Source: Flavobacterium chilense
GTDB lineage: Bacteria; Bacteroidota; Bacteroidia; Flavobacteriales; Flavobacteriaceae
Assembly (NCBI RefSeq): GCF_001602525.1
Contig: NZ_LSYT01000006.1
Location: 62,001 to 126,000 of the forward strand
Length of the DNA stretch: 64,000 nt
Direction of reading: 5' to 3'
Below the pieces are notes generated by a model that was not told where the DNA came from, did no database searches, and saw only the letters and a list, made by a program, of their open reading frames with translations. Position numbers and translations under genes: made by a program. Positions 8,024-16,468 of this stretch are shown one piece after another. The first letter of the stretch is position 1. Every line of letters starts with the position of its first letter.

Positions 8024-10009
8024 ATGGGGTGTAAAAAAAGCTTCTATTGGATTTTAGGTATTCTTGCAAATTTTTCATTTGCGGTAAATGCCCAAAATAT
8101 AGATTTGAAAACCGGATGGCAATATCGGGAAACAAAAACAACAAAATGGAATCCCGCTACCGTTCCCGGAGAAATTCATACTGATTTACTGAACAATAAA
8201 ATAATACCGGATCCATTTTACAGAGACAATGAAAAAAAACTGGAATGGATCGAAAAGAAAGACTGGGAATATAAAACTACTTTTCAGGTAAGTCCTGCAC
8301 TCTTAAAAAAGAAAAATACCGAATTGGTTTTTGATGGTTTAGATACCTATGCAACTGTTTACCTCAACAATAAACAAATTCTAAAAGCCGATAATATGTT
8401 CCGTCAATGGCGGGTTGATGTTAAAAAACTAATTAAATCCGGAAATAATGATTTAGTGATTGTTTTTAAGTCGGCACAAAATGTTGTGGATTCATTGGCA
8501 AAAAAAGATTTTCCGTTTGTAATTCCGGATAATCCAAGAGCGTATGTACGTAAAGCACAATATCATTTTGGATGGGACTGGGGACCAAAATTCACTACTT
8601 GCGGGATCTGGAAAACACCACGTTTAGAAGCTTACGACGAAAAAGCTCCGGAGAAACCTTATGTACTGGACCGCAAAATCGAATTGGTACAAGAGCCGGA
8701 TAATCTGGGTAAAACATTCTATTTTAAAATTGATGGAAAACCCGTTTATATGAAAGGCGCTAATTATATTCCGTCAGATGCATTTTTGTCAAGAGTAACC
8801 AAAAAAGAATACGAAAAAGTAATTGGTATGGCGAAAGATGCCAACATGAATATGCTTCGTGTTTGGGGCGGAGGTATTTATGAAGACGATTATTTCTACG
8901 ATTTATGTGATAAAAACGGAATCTACATCTGGCAGGACTTTATGTTTGCCGGGACAATGGTTCCGGGAGACGATGCCTTTTTTGATAACGTAAAAAAAGA
9001 AGTTCAGTATCAGGTAAAACGTTTACGCCATCATAAAAGTATTGTTTTGTGGTGTGGTAATAATGAAATCGATGAAGCTTTTAAAGATTGGGGATGGCAA
9101 AAAAGCATGAAAATGTCTAAGCAGGATTCGACCCGTTTATGGAAAGATTATGTTCGTTTGTTTCAGGATAGTATTCCAAAATGGGTAAAAGAAGTCGATA
9201 CCAAACGTCCTTATATCAGTTCTTCTCCAATGTTTCACTGGTCAAGAAGTGCCAGCCTTACCAAAGGAGACAGCCATTATTGGGGAACCTGGTGGGGATT
9301 GGAAGATGTTGAAGCCGTTCAGAAAAAAACAGGACGTTTTGTAAGCGAATACGGAATGCAGGCCATGCCAACTTATTCATCGATCGAAAAATTTACATTG
9401 CCGGAAGACCGATATTTATATTCGGATATTTTACAGGCACACCAAAAAGCCGGAAAAGGATTTATGAAATTAGATTCGTATTTGAACCGCTATTTCATCG
9501 ACTCGACCAAAATAAAGAAAATGAATGTGGAGGATTACAGTTACCTCACACAATGTTTACAGTATTATTCGCTTAAAAATATTATTGGTATTCACCGTTC
9601 AAAAGCGCCTTATAATATGGGAACTTTAGTCTGGCAGCTTAACGATTGCTGGCCAGTAGCAAGCTGGAGCGTAACCGATTATTATGATCGTCAGCCTAAA
9701 GCAGCCTGGTACGCGATGAAAGAAGCTTATCGTGATGATAAAACACCAGAAATAGATCTTACACGCCCAATAAATTTAAAACTGGAAGACCCAAAAATAA
9801 CATGGGAATTAAAAGGAAATAAAGTAATTTTAAAAGCTTCCAAATTCGCGAAATATGTAAACGTTTCCATAAAAGGATACACCGGAAAATGGAACGACAA
9901 TTATTTCGACCTGAAACCAGGAGAAGAAAAAACAATCACTTTTGAAGGTAAAATCGTAAAACCAGAGATAAAGGTTTATTCTTTATATGAGGTTTTAAAT
10001 AAATATTAA
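8024..10009 (+). CDS. GH2 beta-mannosidase lacking both Ig-like domains
   Basis: 661 residues with a Sec signal (cleavage near VNAQN, residue 24). It hydrolyses terminal beta-1,4-mannose, such as the core Man-beta-GlcNAc of N-glycans. The N-terminal jelly-roll domain (about 25-210, ending WDWGPKFTTCGIWKTPRLEAYD) is intact. The TIM barrel carries acid/base Glu348 (WCGNNEID) and nucleophile Glu442 (VSEYGMQ). From memory, Bacteroides beta-mannosidases are about 860 residues, with these glutamates near 462 and 555. The same spacing but a shift of about 114 residues shows that the Ig-like domain between jelly roll and barrel is gone: the sequence jumps from LEAYDEKAPEKP to DRKIELVQEPD. About 90 residues are also missing after AWYAMKEAYR, where the second Ig-like domain should be, while the final domain (NYFDLKPGEEKTITFEGK) is kept. 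The frame is open throughout; activity is uncertain. Confidence 0.85.
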   Translation: MGCKKSFYWILGILANFSFAVNAQNIDLKTGWQYRETKTTKWNPATVPGEIHTDLLNNKIIPDPFYRDNEKKLEWIEKKDWEYKTTFQVSPALLKKKNTELVFDGLDTYATVYLNNKQILKADNMFRQWRVDVKKLIKSGNNDLVIVFKSAQNVVDSLAKKDFPFVIPDNPRAYVRKAQYHFGWDWGPKFTTCGIWKTPRLEAYDEKAPEKPYVLDRKIELVQEPDNLGKTFYFKIDGKPVYMKGANYIPSDAFLSRVTKKEYEKVIGMAKDANMNMLRVWGGGIYEDDYFYDLCDKNGIYIWQDFMFAGTMVPGDDAFFDNVKKEVQYQVKRLRHHKSIVLWCGNNEIDEAFKDWGWQKSMKMSKQDSTRLWKDYVRLFQDSIPKWVKEVDTKRPYISSSPMFHWSRSASLTKGDSHYWGTWWGLEDVEAVQKKTGRFVSEYGMQAMPTYSSIEKFTLPEDRYLYSDILQAHQKAGKGFMKLDSYLNRYFIDSTKIKKMNVEDYSYLTQCLQYYSLKNIIGIHRSKAPYNMGTLVWQLNDCWPVASWSVTDYYDRQPKAAWYAMKEAYRDDKTPEIDLTRPINLKLEDPKITWELKGNKVILKASKFAKYVNVSIKGYTGKWNDNYFDLKPGEEKTITFEGKIVKPEIKVYSLYEVLNKY

Positions 10010-10107
10010 TTAAAAGTTATTGAGCTGTCAGGTTTCTTAGTCTCTAAGAAAAATTAGAGAAAAAAACGCAGAGCCTTAGCATCTCAGTACCTTAGAATCT
10101 AAAAAAT

Positions 10108-12381
10108 ATGTTTAGAAAATACAATAAAATAGCTTTTAGCGGTATTTTAGCTTTCAGTCTGTTTGTTGCTAATCCTGTAATTTCACAGGAAAAAAAGGCA
10201 AAACAAACCAGTTCAGATTATACTCAATATGTAAATCCGTTTATAGGTTCAGCAGGACATGGCCACGTATTTGTGGGCGCAAATGTTCCTTTTGGAGCAG
10301 TACAGTTAGGACCTGTAAATATTTTTGAAGGCTGGGATTGGTGCAGCGGTTACAATTATGCCAGCAACACCATTTTAGGATTCACCCATACACATTTGAG
10401 CGGAACAGGAATTGGAGACTTAAATGATATTCTTTTACTTCCGGTTACCGGAAAAGTGCCTTTGTTTAAAGGAACAAAAGAAGATATGGTAAACGGTTAT
10501 GGTTCTTATTTCTCACACAATAACGAAGTAAGCAAACCGGGGTATTACAGTGTTTTATTGGATAAATACAAAATCAAAGCCGAATTAACAGCCAGCGAAA
10601 GAGTTGGTTTTCATAAATATACTTTTAACAGTACAGATGATAATCATGTTCTGGTAGACCTTGCTGATGGTATTGGCTGGGATAAACCCGTAAAAACATA
10701 TATCAAAAAAATAAACGAAACGACACTTGTTGGATATCGTTTTTCAGCAGGCTGGGCAGCAGATCAGCGTATTTATTTTGCAATCGAATTTTCGGAACCC
10801 ATTTCTAATCTGGCATTATACGATGATAAAGCTACTGTAAAAGGAATTGAAGGCGAAGGATTAAAAATGAAAGCCATTCTGGATTTTGCTACTAAAAACA
10901 AGCAGATTTTGGCAAAAGTTGGAATCTCTCCTGTAAGCTATGAAAATGCTGTTTTAAACATAAAAGTAGAAATTCCGAATTGGGACTTTGATCAAACTGT
11001 AAAAACCGCCACTTCAAAATGGAATAAGGAACTAAATAAAATCCAGATTAAAGCCAATGATAAAACAATGAAAGTTTTTTATACCGCTTTGTATCATACC
11101 ATGTTTGCACCTTCAATTTTTAATGATGCCAACGGAGATTACAGAGGAACCGACAAAAAAGTGTATGAAAAAGCAGGTTTTACGAACTACACTACTTTTT
11201 CACTTTGGGATACTTATCGTGGTTTACATCCATTATACACTATTACACAAGCGGATAAAATTAATGATATCGTAAAGTCATTTTTAGCAATTTACGAACA
11301 GCAAGGCAGATTACCGGTTTGGCATTTAATGGGTAATGAAACCAATACCATGAACGGAAACCACTCCATTGCCGTTATTGTAGATGCTTATCTAAAAGGT
11401 TACAGAGGTTACGATACTGCACTGGCATACGAAGCCATCAAAAAAACAGCCATGCAAACGCGTGACGGAATGGATTATGTTCAAAAACTCGAATATATTC
11501 CTGCAGATAAAATGTTAGAATCAGTTGGAAACGCTTTAGAATATGCCATTGATGATTATTGTGTAGCGCAAATGGCAAAATCTTTAGGAAAAACAGAAGA
11601 CTATAATTATTTTACCAAAAGAGCCAATTTGTACAAATTGTACTTCGATAAAGAAACCACTTTTATGAGAGGGAAATTGACAGATGGAAATTGGAGAACA
11701 CCATTTAATCCGCTTTCATCTGCACATCGTAAAGACGATTATGTAGAAGGAAATGCATGGCAATACACCTGGTTAGTTCCTCAGGATCCTTACGGTTTAA
11801 TTGAATTGTTTGGAAGTGAAGATAAATTTTTGGCCAAACTGGATGCTCTTTTTCTGCTAACAGATAAAGTAGAAGGAGAAGAAATTTCACCGGACATTAG
11901 TGGTTTGATCGGACAATATGCACAGGGAAATGAGCCTAATCATCATATTCCATATCTTTATGCATACGCTGGTCAGCCTTGGAAAACCGCCAAACTAATC
12001 CGTGAAATCGATGATAAATTCTACTCAACAAAACCGGACGGATTATGCGGAAATGAAGATTTAGGACAAATGTCGGCCTGGTATGTTTTGTCTTCCATGG
12101 GATTCTATTCGGTTAATCCTGCAAACGGAATTTATGTTTTAGGAAGTCCGTTAGTTAATGATGCCGTCATTCATCACAAAGAAGGCGTTTCATTTAAAAT
12201 AAAAGCCATTGATAACAGCAATACGAACATCTATATTCAAAAAGCAGAATACAACGGAAAACCCTATACAAAATCATACATTACACAAGATATGATTGTA
12301 AAAGGTGGCGAACTAAAATTATTTATGGGAAGTAAACCATCGGCAACTTTTGGAGTAAAAAAAGCAGACAGACCGCTTTAA
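10108..12381 (+). CDS. GH92 alpha-mannosidase with canonical acid residue
   Basis: 757 residues, signal peptide to about residue 27 (NPVISQ). Ca-dependent inverting exo-alpha-mannosidase family (mostly alpha-1,2 and alpha-1,3). The N-terminal beta-sandwich begins YTQYVNPFIGSAGHGHVFVGANVPFGAVQLGP; the (alpha/alpha)6 domain holds the family signatures GNEPNHHIPYLYAYAGQPWKT, with Glu609 at the general-acid position, and GNEDLGQMSAWYVLSSMGFY around residues 649-668, with the acidic base pair. It probably trims high-mannose branches brought in by SusCD. It is followed after 155 bp by a second, diverged GH92; the gap is a tandem repeat. The start at 10108 precedes a normal signal peptide. A Glu in GNEP means ordinary glycosidic substrates, in contrast to the next gene. 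Confidence 0.93.
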   Translation: MFRKYNKIAFSGILAFSLFVANPVISQEKKAKQTSSDYTQYVNPFIGSAGHGHVFVGANVPFGAVQLGPVNIFEGWDWCSGYNYASNTILGFTHTHLSGTGIGDLNDILLLPVTGKVPLFKGTKEDMVNGYGSYFSHNNEVSKPGYYSVLLDKYKIKAELTASERVGFHKYTFNSTDDNHVLVDLADGIGWDKPVKTYIKKINETTLVGYRFSAGWAADQRIYFAIEFSEPISNLALYDDKATVKGIEGEGLKMKAILDFATKNKQILAKVGISPVSYENAVLNIKVEIPNWDFDQTVKTATSKWNKELNKIQIKANDKTMKVFYTALYHTMFAPSIFNDANGDYRGTDKKVYEKAGFTNYTTFSLWDTYRGLHPLYTITQADKINDIVKSFLAIYEQQGRLPVWHLMGNETNTMNGNHSIAVIVDAYLKGYRGYDTALAYEAIKKTAMQTRDGMDYVQKLEYIPADKMLESVGNALEYAIDDYCVAQMAKSLGKTEDYNYFTKRANLYKLYFDKETTFMRGKLTDGNWRTPFNPLSSAHRKDDYVEGNAWQYTWLVPQDPYGLIELFGSEDKFLAKLDALFLLTDKVEGEEISPDISGLIGQYAQGNEPNHHIPYLYAYAGQPWKTAKLIREIDDKFYSTKPDGLCGNEDLGQMSAWYVLSSMGFYSVNPANGIYVLGSPLVNDAVIHHKEGVSFKIKAIDNSNTNIYIQKAEYNGKPYTKSYITQDMIVKGGELKLFMGSKPSATFGVKKADRPL

Positions 12382-12407
12382 TTTTAGATTTAAGAATATA
12401 GATTTTA

Positions 12408-12518
12408 GTCACAGTTTTCAGTTTTCAGATTACAGATTACAGATCACAGTTTTCAGATTACAGATCACAGTTTACAGATTACAGTTTACAGATCACAGTT
12501 TACAGATCACATTTTACA
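12408..12518. repeat. Degenerate tandem repeat between the two GH92 genes
   Basis: About 110 bp of head-to-tail CACAGTTTTCAGATTACAGAT-like units (variants CACAGTTTACAGAT, CAGATTACAG). Five to seven imperfect copies depending on how the unit is drawn. It lies within the putative operon and ends about 20 bp before the next start codon, so it also forms the leader of the second GH92. Confidence 0.75.
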
Positions 12519-12536
12519 ACACACAATTCACATAAA

Positions 12537-14822
12537 ATGAAAATAAAGAGTTTAATTTTTTTAGGGGTAATGCAATGCTTTTTTGCGGCAAATGCACAAG
12601 TTAAAACTTTAGACCCTGTAGAATATGTAAATCCTTTAATGGGAACACAATCTTTGCATAGTCTTTCGAACGGAAATACCTATCCTGCAATTTGCAGACC
12701 ATGGGGAATGAATTTCTGGACACCACAAACCGGAAAAATGGGCGATGGATGGGCCTATATTTATACTGCCGAAAAAATCAGAGGATTCAAACAAACCCAT
12801 CAGCCTTCGCCATGGATGAACGATTACGGACAGTTCTCCATTATGCCGGTAACCGGTAAATTAGCCTTTACAGAAGAAGAAAGAGCAAGCTGGTTCAGCC
12901 ATAAAGCCGAAGTTTCAAAACCCTATTATTACAGCGTTTACCTTGCCGATTATGATGTAACGACTGAAATCACAGCTACAGAAAGAGCGGCACATTTTCA
13001 GATTACATTTCCGGAAAACGAACAATCTTCTATTGTAATTGATGCTTTTGATAAAGGTTCGTATATCAAAATAATTCCATCAGAAAATAAAATTATAGGC
13101 TATACAACCCGCAACAGTGGCGGCGTTCCGGAGAATTTTAAAAACTATTTTATATTACAATTTGATAAGCCTTTTGCTACCAATTATACATGGCATGATA
13201 AAGTTTTAGAAAAAGACAAACTGGAATTAAAAGACAATCATGTAGGCGCAGTTGTTGGTTTTAAGACCAAAAAAGGAGAAATCGTAAACGTAAAAGTTTC
13301 TTCGTCATTTATCAGTCAGGAACAAGCTGAGTTGAATTTGAAAAACGAATTAGGAACAGCTTCATTTAATGAAACCGTAGCAGAATCTAAGCAAGAATGG
13401 AATAAAGTTTTAGGAAAACTAACTGCCGAAGGCGGAAGCGAAGAGCAGCTAAAAACATTCTATTCCTGTTTATACCGTACCGCTTGCTTTCCGCAAAAAC
13501 AATACGAAGTAAATGCAAAAGGAGAGATAGTGCATTACAGCCCTTACAATGGTCAGACTTTACCGGGTTATATGTTTGCCGGAACAGGTTTTTGGGATAC
13601 TTTCCGCGCCTTATATCCTTTGTTAAACTTAGTATATCCTTCGATCAATAAAGAAATGCAGGAAGGATTAATCAACGATTATAAAGAAGGTGGTTTCCTG
13701 CCGGAATGGTCAAGTCCCGGATTTAGAAACGTAATGGTGGGGAATAATTCGGCTTCAGTAGTTGCCGATGCTTACATCAAAGGATTACGAGGATATGATA
13801 TCAACAAATTGTATGAAGCTTTATTGCACGGAGCCAACAACGAAGGACCATTAGATGCTGTGGGAAGAAAGGGAGTTTCATATTATAACACCTTAGGTTA
13901 TGTACCATATGATGTAAAAATCAATGAAAATGCAGCCAGAACATTAGAATATGCTTATGATGATTTCACAATCTGGAAATTGGCAAAAGCTTTAAACCGT
14001 CCGAAAAAAGAAATCAGTTTATTCGAAAAACGAATGATGAACTATAAAAATCTTTATAATCCAGCCATCGGATTAATGAGCGGAAGAAACAAAGACGGAA
14101 GTTTTCCTAAAGATTTCAATCCGTTTAAATGGGGAGATGCTTTTACCGAAGGAAATGCGTGGCATTATAGCTGGAGTGTTTTTCATGATGTACAGGGTTT
14201 AATCGACCTAATGGGCGGAGAGAAAAAATTTACTGCTAAGCTGGATGCCGTTTTTACAATGCCACCAGTTTTTGATGACAGTTATTACGGAGCAGTTATT
14301 CATGAAATCCGCGAAATGCAAATCATGAATATGGGACAATATGCGCACGGAAATCAGCCAATTCAGCACATGATTTATTTGTACAACTATGCAGGAGAAC
14401 CATGGAAAACGCAATATTGGTCAAGAGAAGTTATGAACCGTTTGTACAAACCAACTCCGGACGGATATTGCGGAGATGAGGATAACGGACAAACCTCAGC
14501 ATGGTACGTTTTCTCAGCGATGGGATTCTACCCGGTTTGCCCGGGAACAGAAGAATATGTTTTGGGAGCACCATTATTTAAGAAATTAACTCTGGAATTA
14601 GAAAACGGAAAACAACTGGTGATTAAGGCACCAAACAATTCTGAAACCAATAAATATGTTCAGGAATTAAAATGGGATAATACCAATTACAGTAAAAACT
14701 TCATCAATCATTTTGATGCTTTAAAAGGTGGTGAATTAAACTTTGACATGAGCAGCAAACCTAATTTACAAAGAGGAACTTCGGCAAGTGCCTATCCATA
14801 TTCTTATTCAACTTCAAAATAA
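12537..14822 (+). CDS. GH92-family protein with Gln at the acid position (candidate mannosyl-phosphate hydrolase)
   Basis: 761 residues, signal peptide ending near FAANAQ (residue 21). Full GH92 fold: VEYVNPLMGTQSLHSLSNGNTYPAI at the N-terminus, CGDEDNGQTSAWYVFSAMGFYPV near 640-665, so the base region and Ca site look intact. At the general-acid motif, where the first GH92 has GNEPNHH, this protein has GNQPIQH, with Gln607 in place of Glu. In the characterised actinobacterial enzyme that removes the mannose cap of Man-alpha-1-phospho-6-Man, loss of the acid Glu to Gln is the known distinguishing change, since a phosphate leaving group needs no acid. Function here is inferred from that one position. 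It could also be a slow or altered-specificity mannosidase. Overlaps nothing; GH125 begins 4 bp later. Confidence 0.9.
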   Translation: MKIKSLIFLGVMQCFFAANAQVKTLDPVEYVNPLMGTQSLHSLSNGNTYPAICRPWGMNFWTPQTGKMGDGWAYIYTAEKIRGFKQTHQPSPWMNDYGQFSIMPVTGKLAFTEEERASWFSHKAEVSKPYYYSVYLADYDVTTEITATERAAHFQITFPENEQSSIVIDAFDKGSYIKIIPSENKIIGYTTRNSGGVPENFKNYFILQFDKPFATNYTWHDKVLEKDKLELKDNHVGAVVGFKTKKGEIVNVKVSSSFISQEQAELNLKNELGTASFNETVAESKQEWNKVLGKLTAEGGSEEQLKTFYSCLYRTACFPQKQYEVNAKGEIVHYSPYNGQTLPGYMFAGTGFWDTFRALYPLLNLVYPSINKEMQEGLINDYKEGGFLPEWSSPGFRNVMVGNNSASVVADAYIKGLRGYDINKLYEALLHGANNEGPLDAVGRKGVSYYNTLGYVPYDVKINENAARTLEYAYDDFTIWKLAKALNRPKKEISLFEKRMMNYKNLYNPAIGLMSGRNKDGSFPKDFNPFKWGDAFTEGNAWHYSWSVFHDVQGLIDLMGGEKKFTAKLDAVFTMPPVFDDSYYGAVIHEIREMQIMNMGQYAHGNQPIQHMIYLYNYAGEPWKTQYWSREVMNRLYKPTPDGYCGDEDNGQTSAWYVFSAMGFYPVCPGTEEYVLGAPLFKKLTLELENGKQLVIKAPNNSETNKYVQELKWDNTNYSKNFINHFDALKGGELNFDMSSKPNLQRGTSASAYPYSYSTSK

Positions 14823-14826
14823 TACT

Positions 14827-16287
14827 ATGCAGTCACGTAGAAAATTTATAAAAAATACAGGGATTTTTTCAGCAGGATTACTAGCGCTTCAAACCGATGT
14901 TTTCTCAATGAATTCAGATACTTTCAATTTTGCGTTAAAAGATTTTATTACCAAAAGGCCTCCTTTAGCCGAAAGAAAATTTACCAGTAAAGCTGTTGAA
15001 GCGGCAATCGTGAGAATCAAAAAACAAATCGCCAATCCGGAATTGGCATGGTTGTTCGAAAACTGTTTTCCAAACACTTTAGATACAACCGTAGATTTTG
15101 AAATCATTGATGGTAAACCAGATACCTATGTCATTACAGGCGATATCGATGCGATGTGGTTACGTGACAGTACAGCCCAGATATGGCCGTATATTCCGTT
15201 TGTAAAAGAAGATAAAAAACTGGCAGAACTGGTAAAAGGAGTAATCAACCGCCAAACCAAATGTATTTTATTGGATCCTTATGCAAATGCATTTTATAAA
15301 GATTTCAATCAGGTCAGCGAGTGGAAAAATGACATGACCAAAATGCAGCCCGGTATTCACGAACGTAAATGGGAAATAGACAGTTTGTGTTACCCAATAC
15401 GATTGGCACATGGCTATTGGAGAGAAACAGGAGATATCAGTTTGTTCGACAGTAAGTGGAAAGAAGCGATGCTTTTGGTTTTACAAACCTTTAGAGAACA
15501 ACAACGCTGGACAGATAAAGGACCATACAATTTTCAACGTGTAACAGCCTGGGCTACAGATGGAGTGCCTTTAAGCGGTTACGGATATCCGGTAAAACCA
15601 TGCGGATTAATTGTTTCGACTTTCAGACCAAGTGATGACAGTACCTTATTCGGGTATTTAATTCCGAGTAATCTGTTTGCGATTGAAGTACTTGGATATC
15701 TTCAGGAAATTTTCTCTTTACCGGCATTAAAAGATGATAATTTAGTGGCTAAAGCCAAAGAATTACAAGGACAAGTTCAGAAAGGATTAGAAGAAAACGG
15801 AATCATTGATCATCCGAAATTCGGCAAAATCATTGCTTTTGAAGTAAACGGTTACGGAAGTTTCCATATGATGGATGATGCCAATGTTCCATCTTTATTA
15901 TCATTACCTTATTTAGGCGCAATCGAACCTGATAATCAGTTGTATCTGAATACCAGAAAAGTAGTGCTTTCAGAAAACAATCCGTTTTTCTATAAAGGAA
16001 AAGCAGGCGAGGGCGTTGGCGGACCACATACCGGAACAGATACCATCTGGCCCATGAGTATTGTGTTAAGAGCCATTACCAGTGTCGATGAAAATGAAAT
16101 AAAACATTGTATCAGCAATCTGATCAAAACAAACGCCGATACAGGATTTATGCACGAGTCCTTTCATAAAGACGATGTAAATAAATTTACCCGAAAATGG
16201 TTTGCCTGGGCGAATACATTATTTGGAGAAATGATTGTTCATACGAGCATTCATTATCCTCAAATTTTAAAAGACAAAAACATATAA
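14827..16287 (+). CDS. GH125 exo-alpha-1,6-mannosidase, Tat-exported
   Basis: 486 residues from the ATG at 14827. An upstream in-frame ATG at 14788 would overlap the preceding gene and bury the signal, so I reject it. N-terminus MQSRRKFIKNTGIFSAGLLALQ is a clear Tat signal (SRRKFIK). GH125 hydrolyses non-reducing alpha-1,6-mannose by inversion without metal. Typical family segments: FPNTLDTTV near 82-89, GDIDAMWLRDSTAQIWPY near 105-122 (acid Asp region), DPYANAFYKD, AWATDGVPLSGYGYPVKP, GGPHTGTDTIWPMS, and GFMHESFHKDD with RKWFAWANTLFGEM at the end. It starts 4 bp after the second GH92, so is co-transcribed. It would remove the alpha-1,6 arm of an N-glycan or yeast mannan backbone after side-chain trimming by GH92. 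Confidence 0.93.
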   Translation: MQSRRKFIKNTGIFSAGLLALQTDVFSMNSDTFNFALKDFITKRPPLAERKFTSKAVEAAIVRIKKQIANPELAWLFENCFPNTLDTTVDFEIIDGKPDTYVITGDIDAMWLRDSTAQIWPYIPFVKEDKKLAELVKGVINRQTKCILLDPYANAFYKDFNQVSEWKNDMTKMQPGIHERKWEIDSLCYPIRLAHGYWRETGDISLFDSKWKEAMLLVLQTFREQQRWTDKGPYNFQRVTAWATDGVPLSGYGYPVKPCGLIVSTFRPSDDSTLFGYLIPSNLFAIEVLGYLQEIFSLPALKDDNLVAKAKELQGQVQKGLEENGIIDHPKFGKIIAFEVNGYGSFHMMDDANVPSLLSLPYLGAIEPDNQLYLNTRKVVLSENNPFFYKGKAGEGVGGPHTGTDTIWPMSIVLRAITSVDENEIKHCISNLIKTNADTGFMHESFHKDDVNKFTRKWFAWANTLFGEMIVHTSIHYPQILKDKNI

Positions 16288-16298
16288 AAAAGAAATAT

Positions 16299-16457
16299 TT
16301 ACCATTAAGAGATTAATAAAATAAAACTTTTAAAAATAGAGATAGAAAAATACTTACCATTAAGAAATTAAGAAAGATGAAGCAGTTAGACTTAATTCCT
16401 TAATGGTAAAAAAGAATCAAAACTAAATTTTCTTAATCTGTTAATGGTTCAATTCAA
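16299..16457. repeat. Nested palindromic repeat (TTACCATTAAG family), copy A with outer arms
   Basis: Inner element 16354-16409 begins TTACCATTAAGAAATTAAG and ends CTTAATTCCTTAATGGTAA, an imperfect inverted repeat. Outer half-copies flank it (TTTACCATTAAGAGATTAAT near 16299 and TTCTTAATCTGTTAATGGTT near 16429), giving a nested hairpin. A closely matching copy lies at 55928-55984. Looks like a Flavobacterium dispersed intergenic palindrome, non-coding. Confidence 0.75.
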
Positions 16458-16468
16458 AAAAATAAAGA

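Noticed and set aside
12408..12518. Considered as a CRISPR array
   Set aside because: Units are short, directly adjacent and degenerate with no unique spacers and no cas genes nearby; a simple tandem repeat.
14788..14826. Upstream start for the GH125 gene
   Set aside because: Adds 13 residues before a textbook Tat signal and overlaps the GH92 gene; ATG 14827 preferred.
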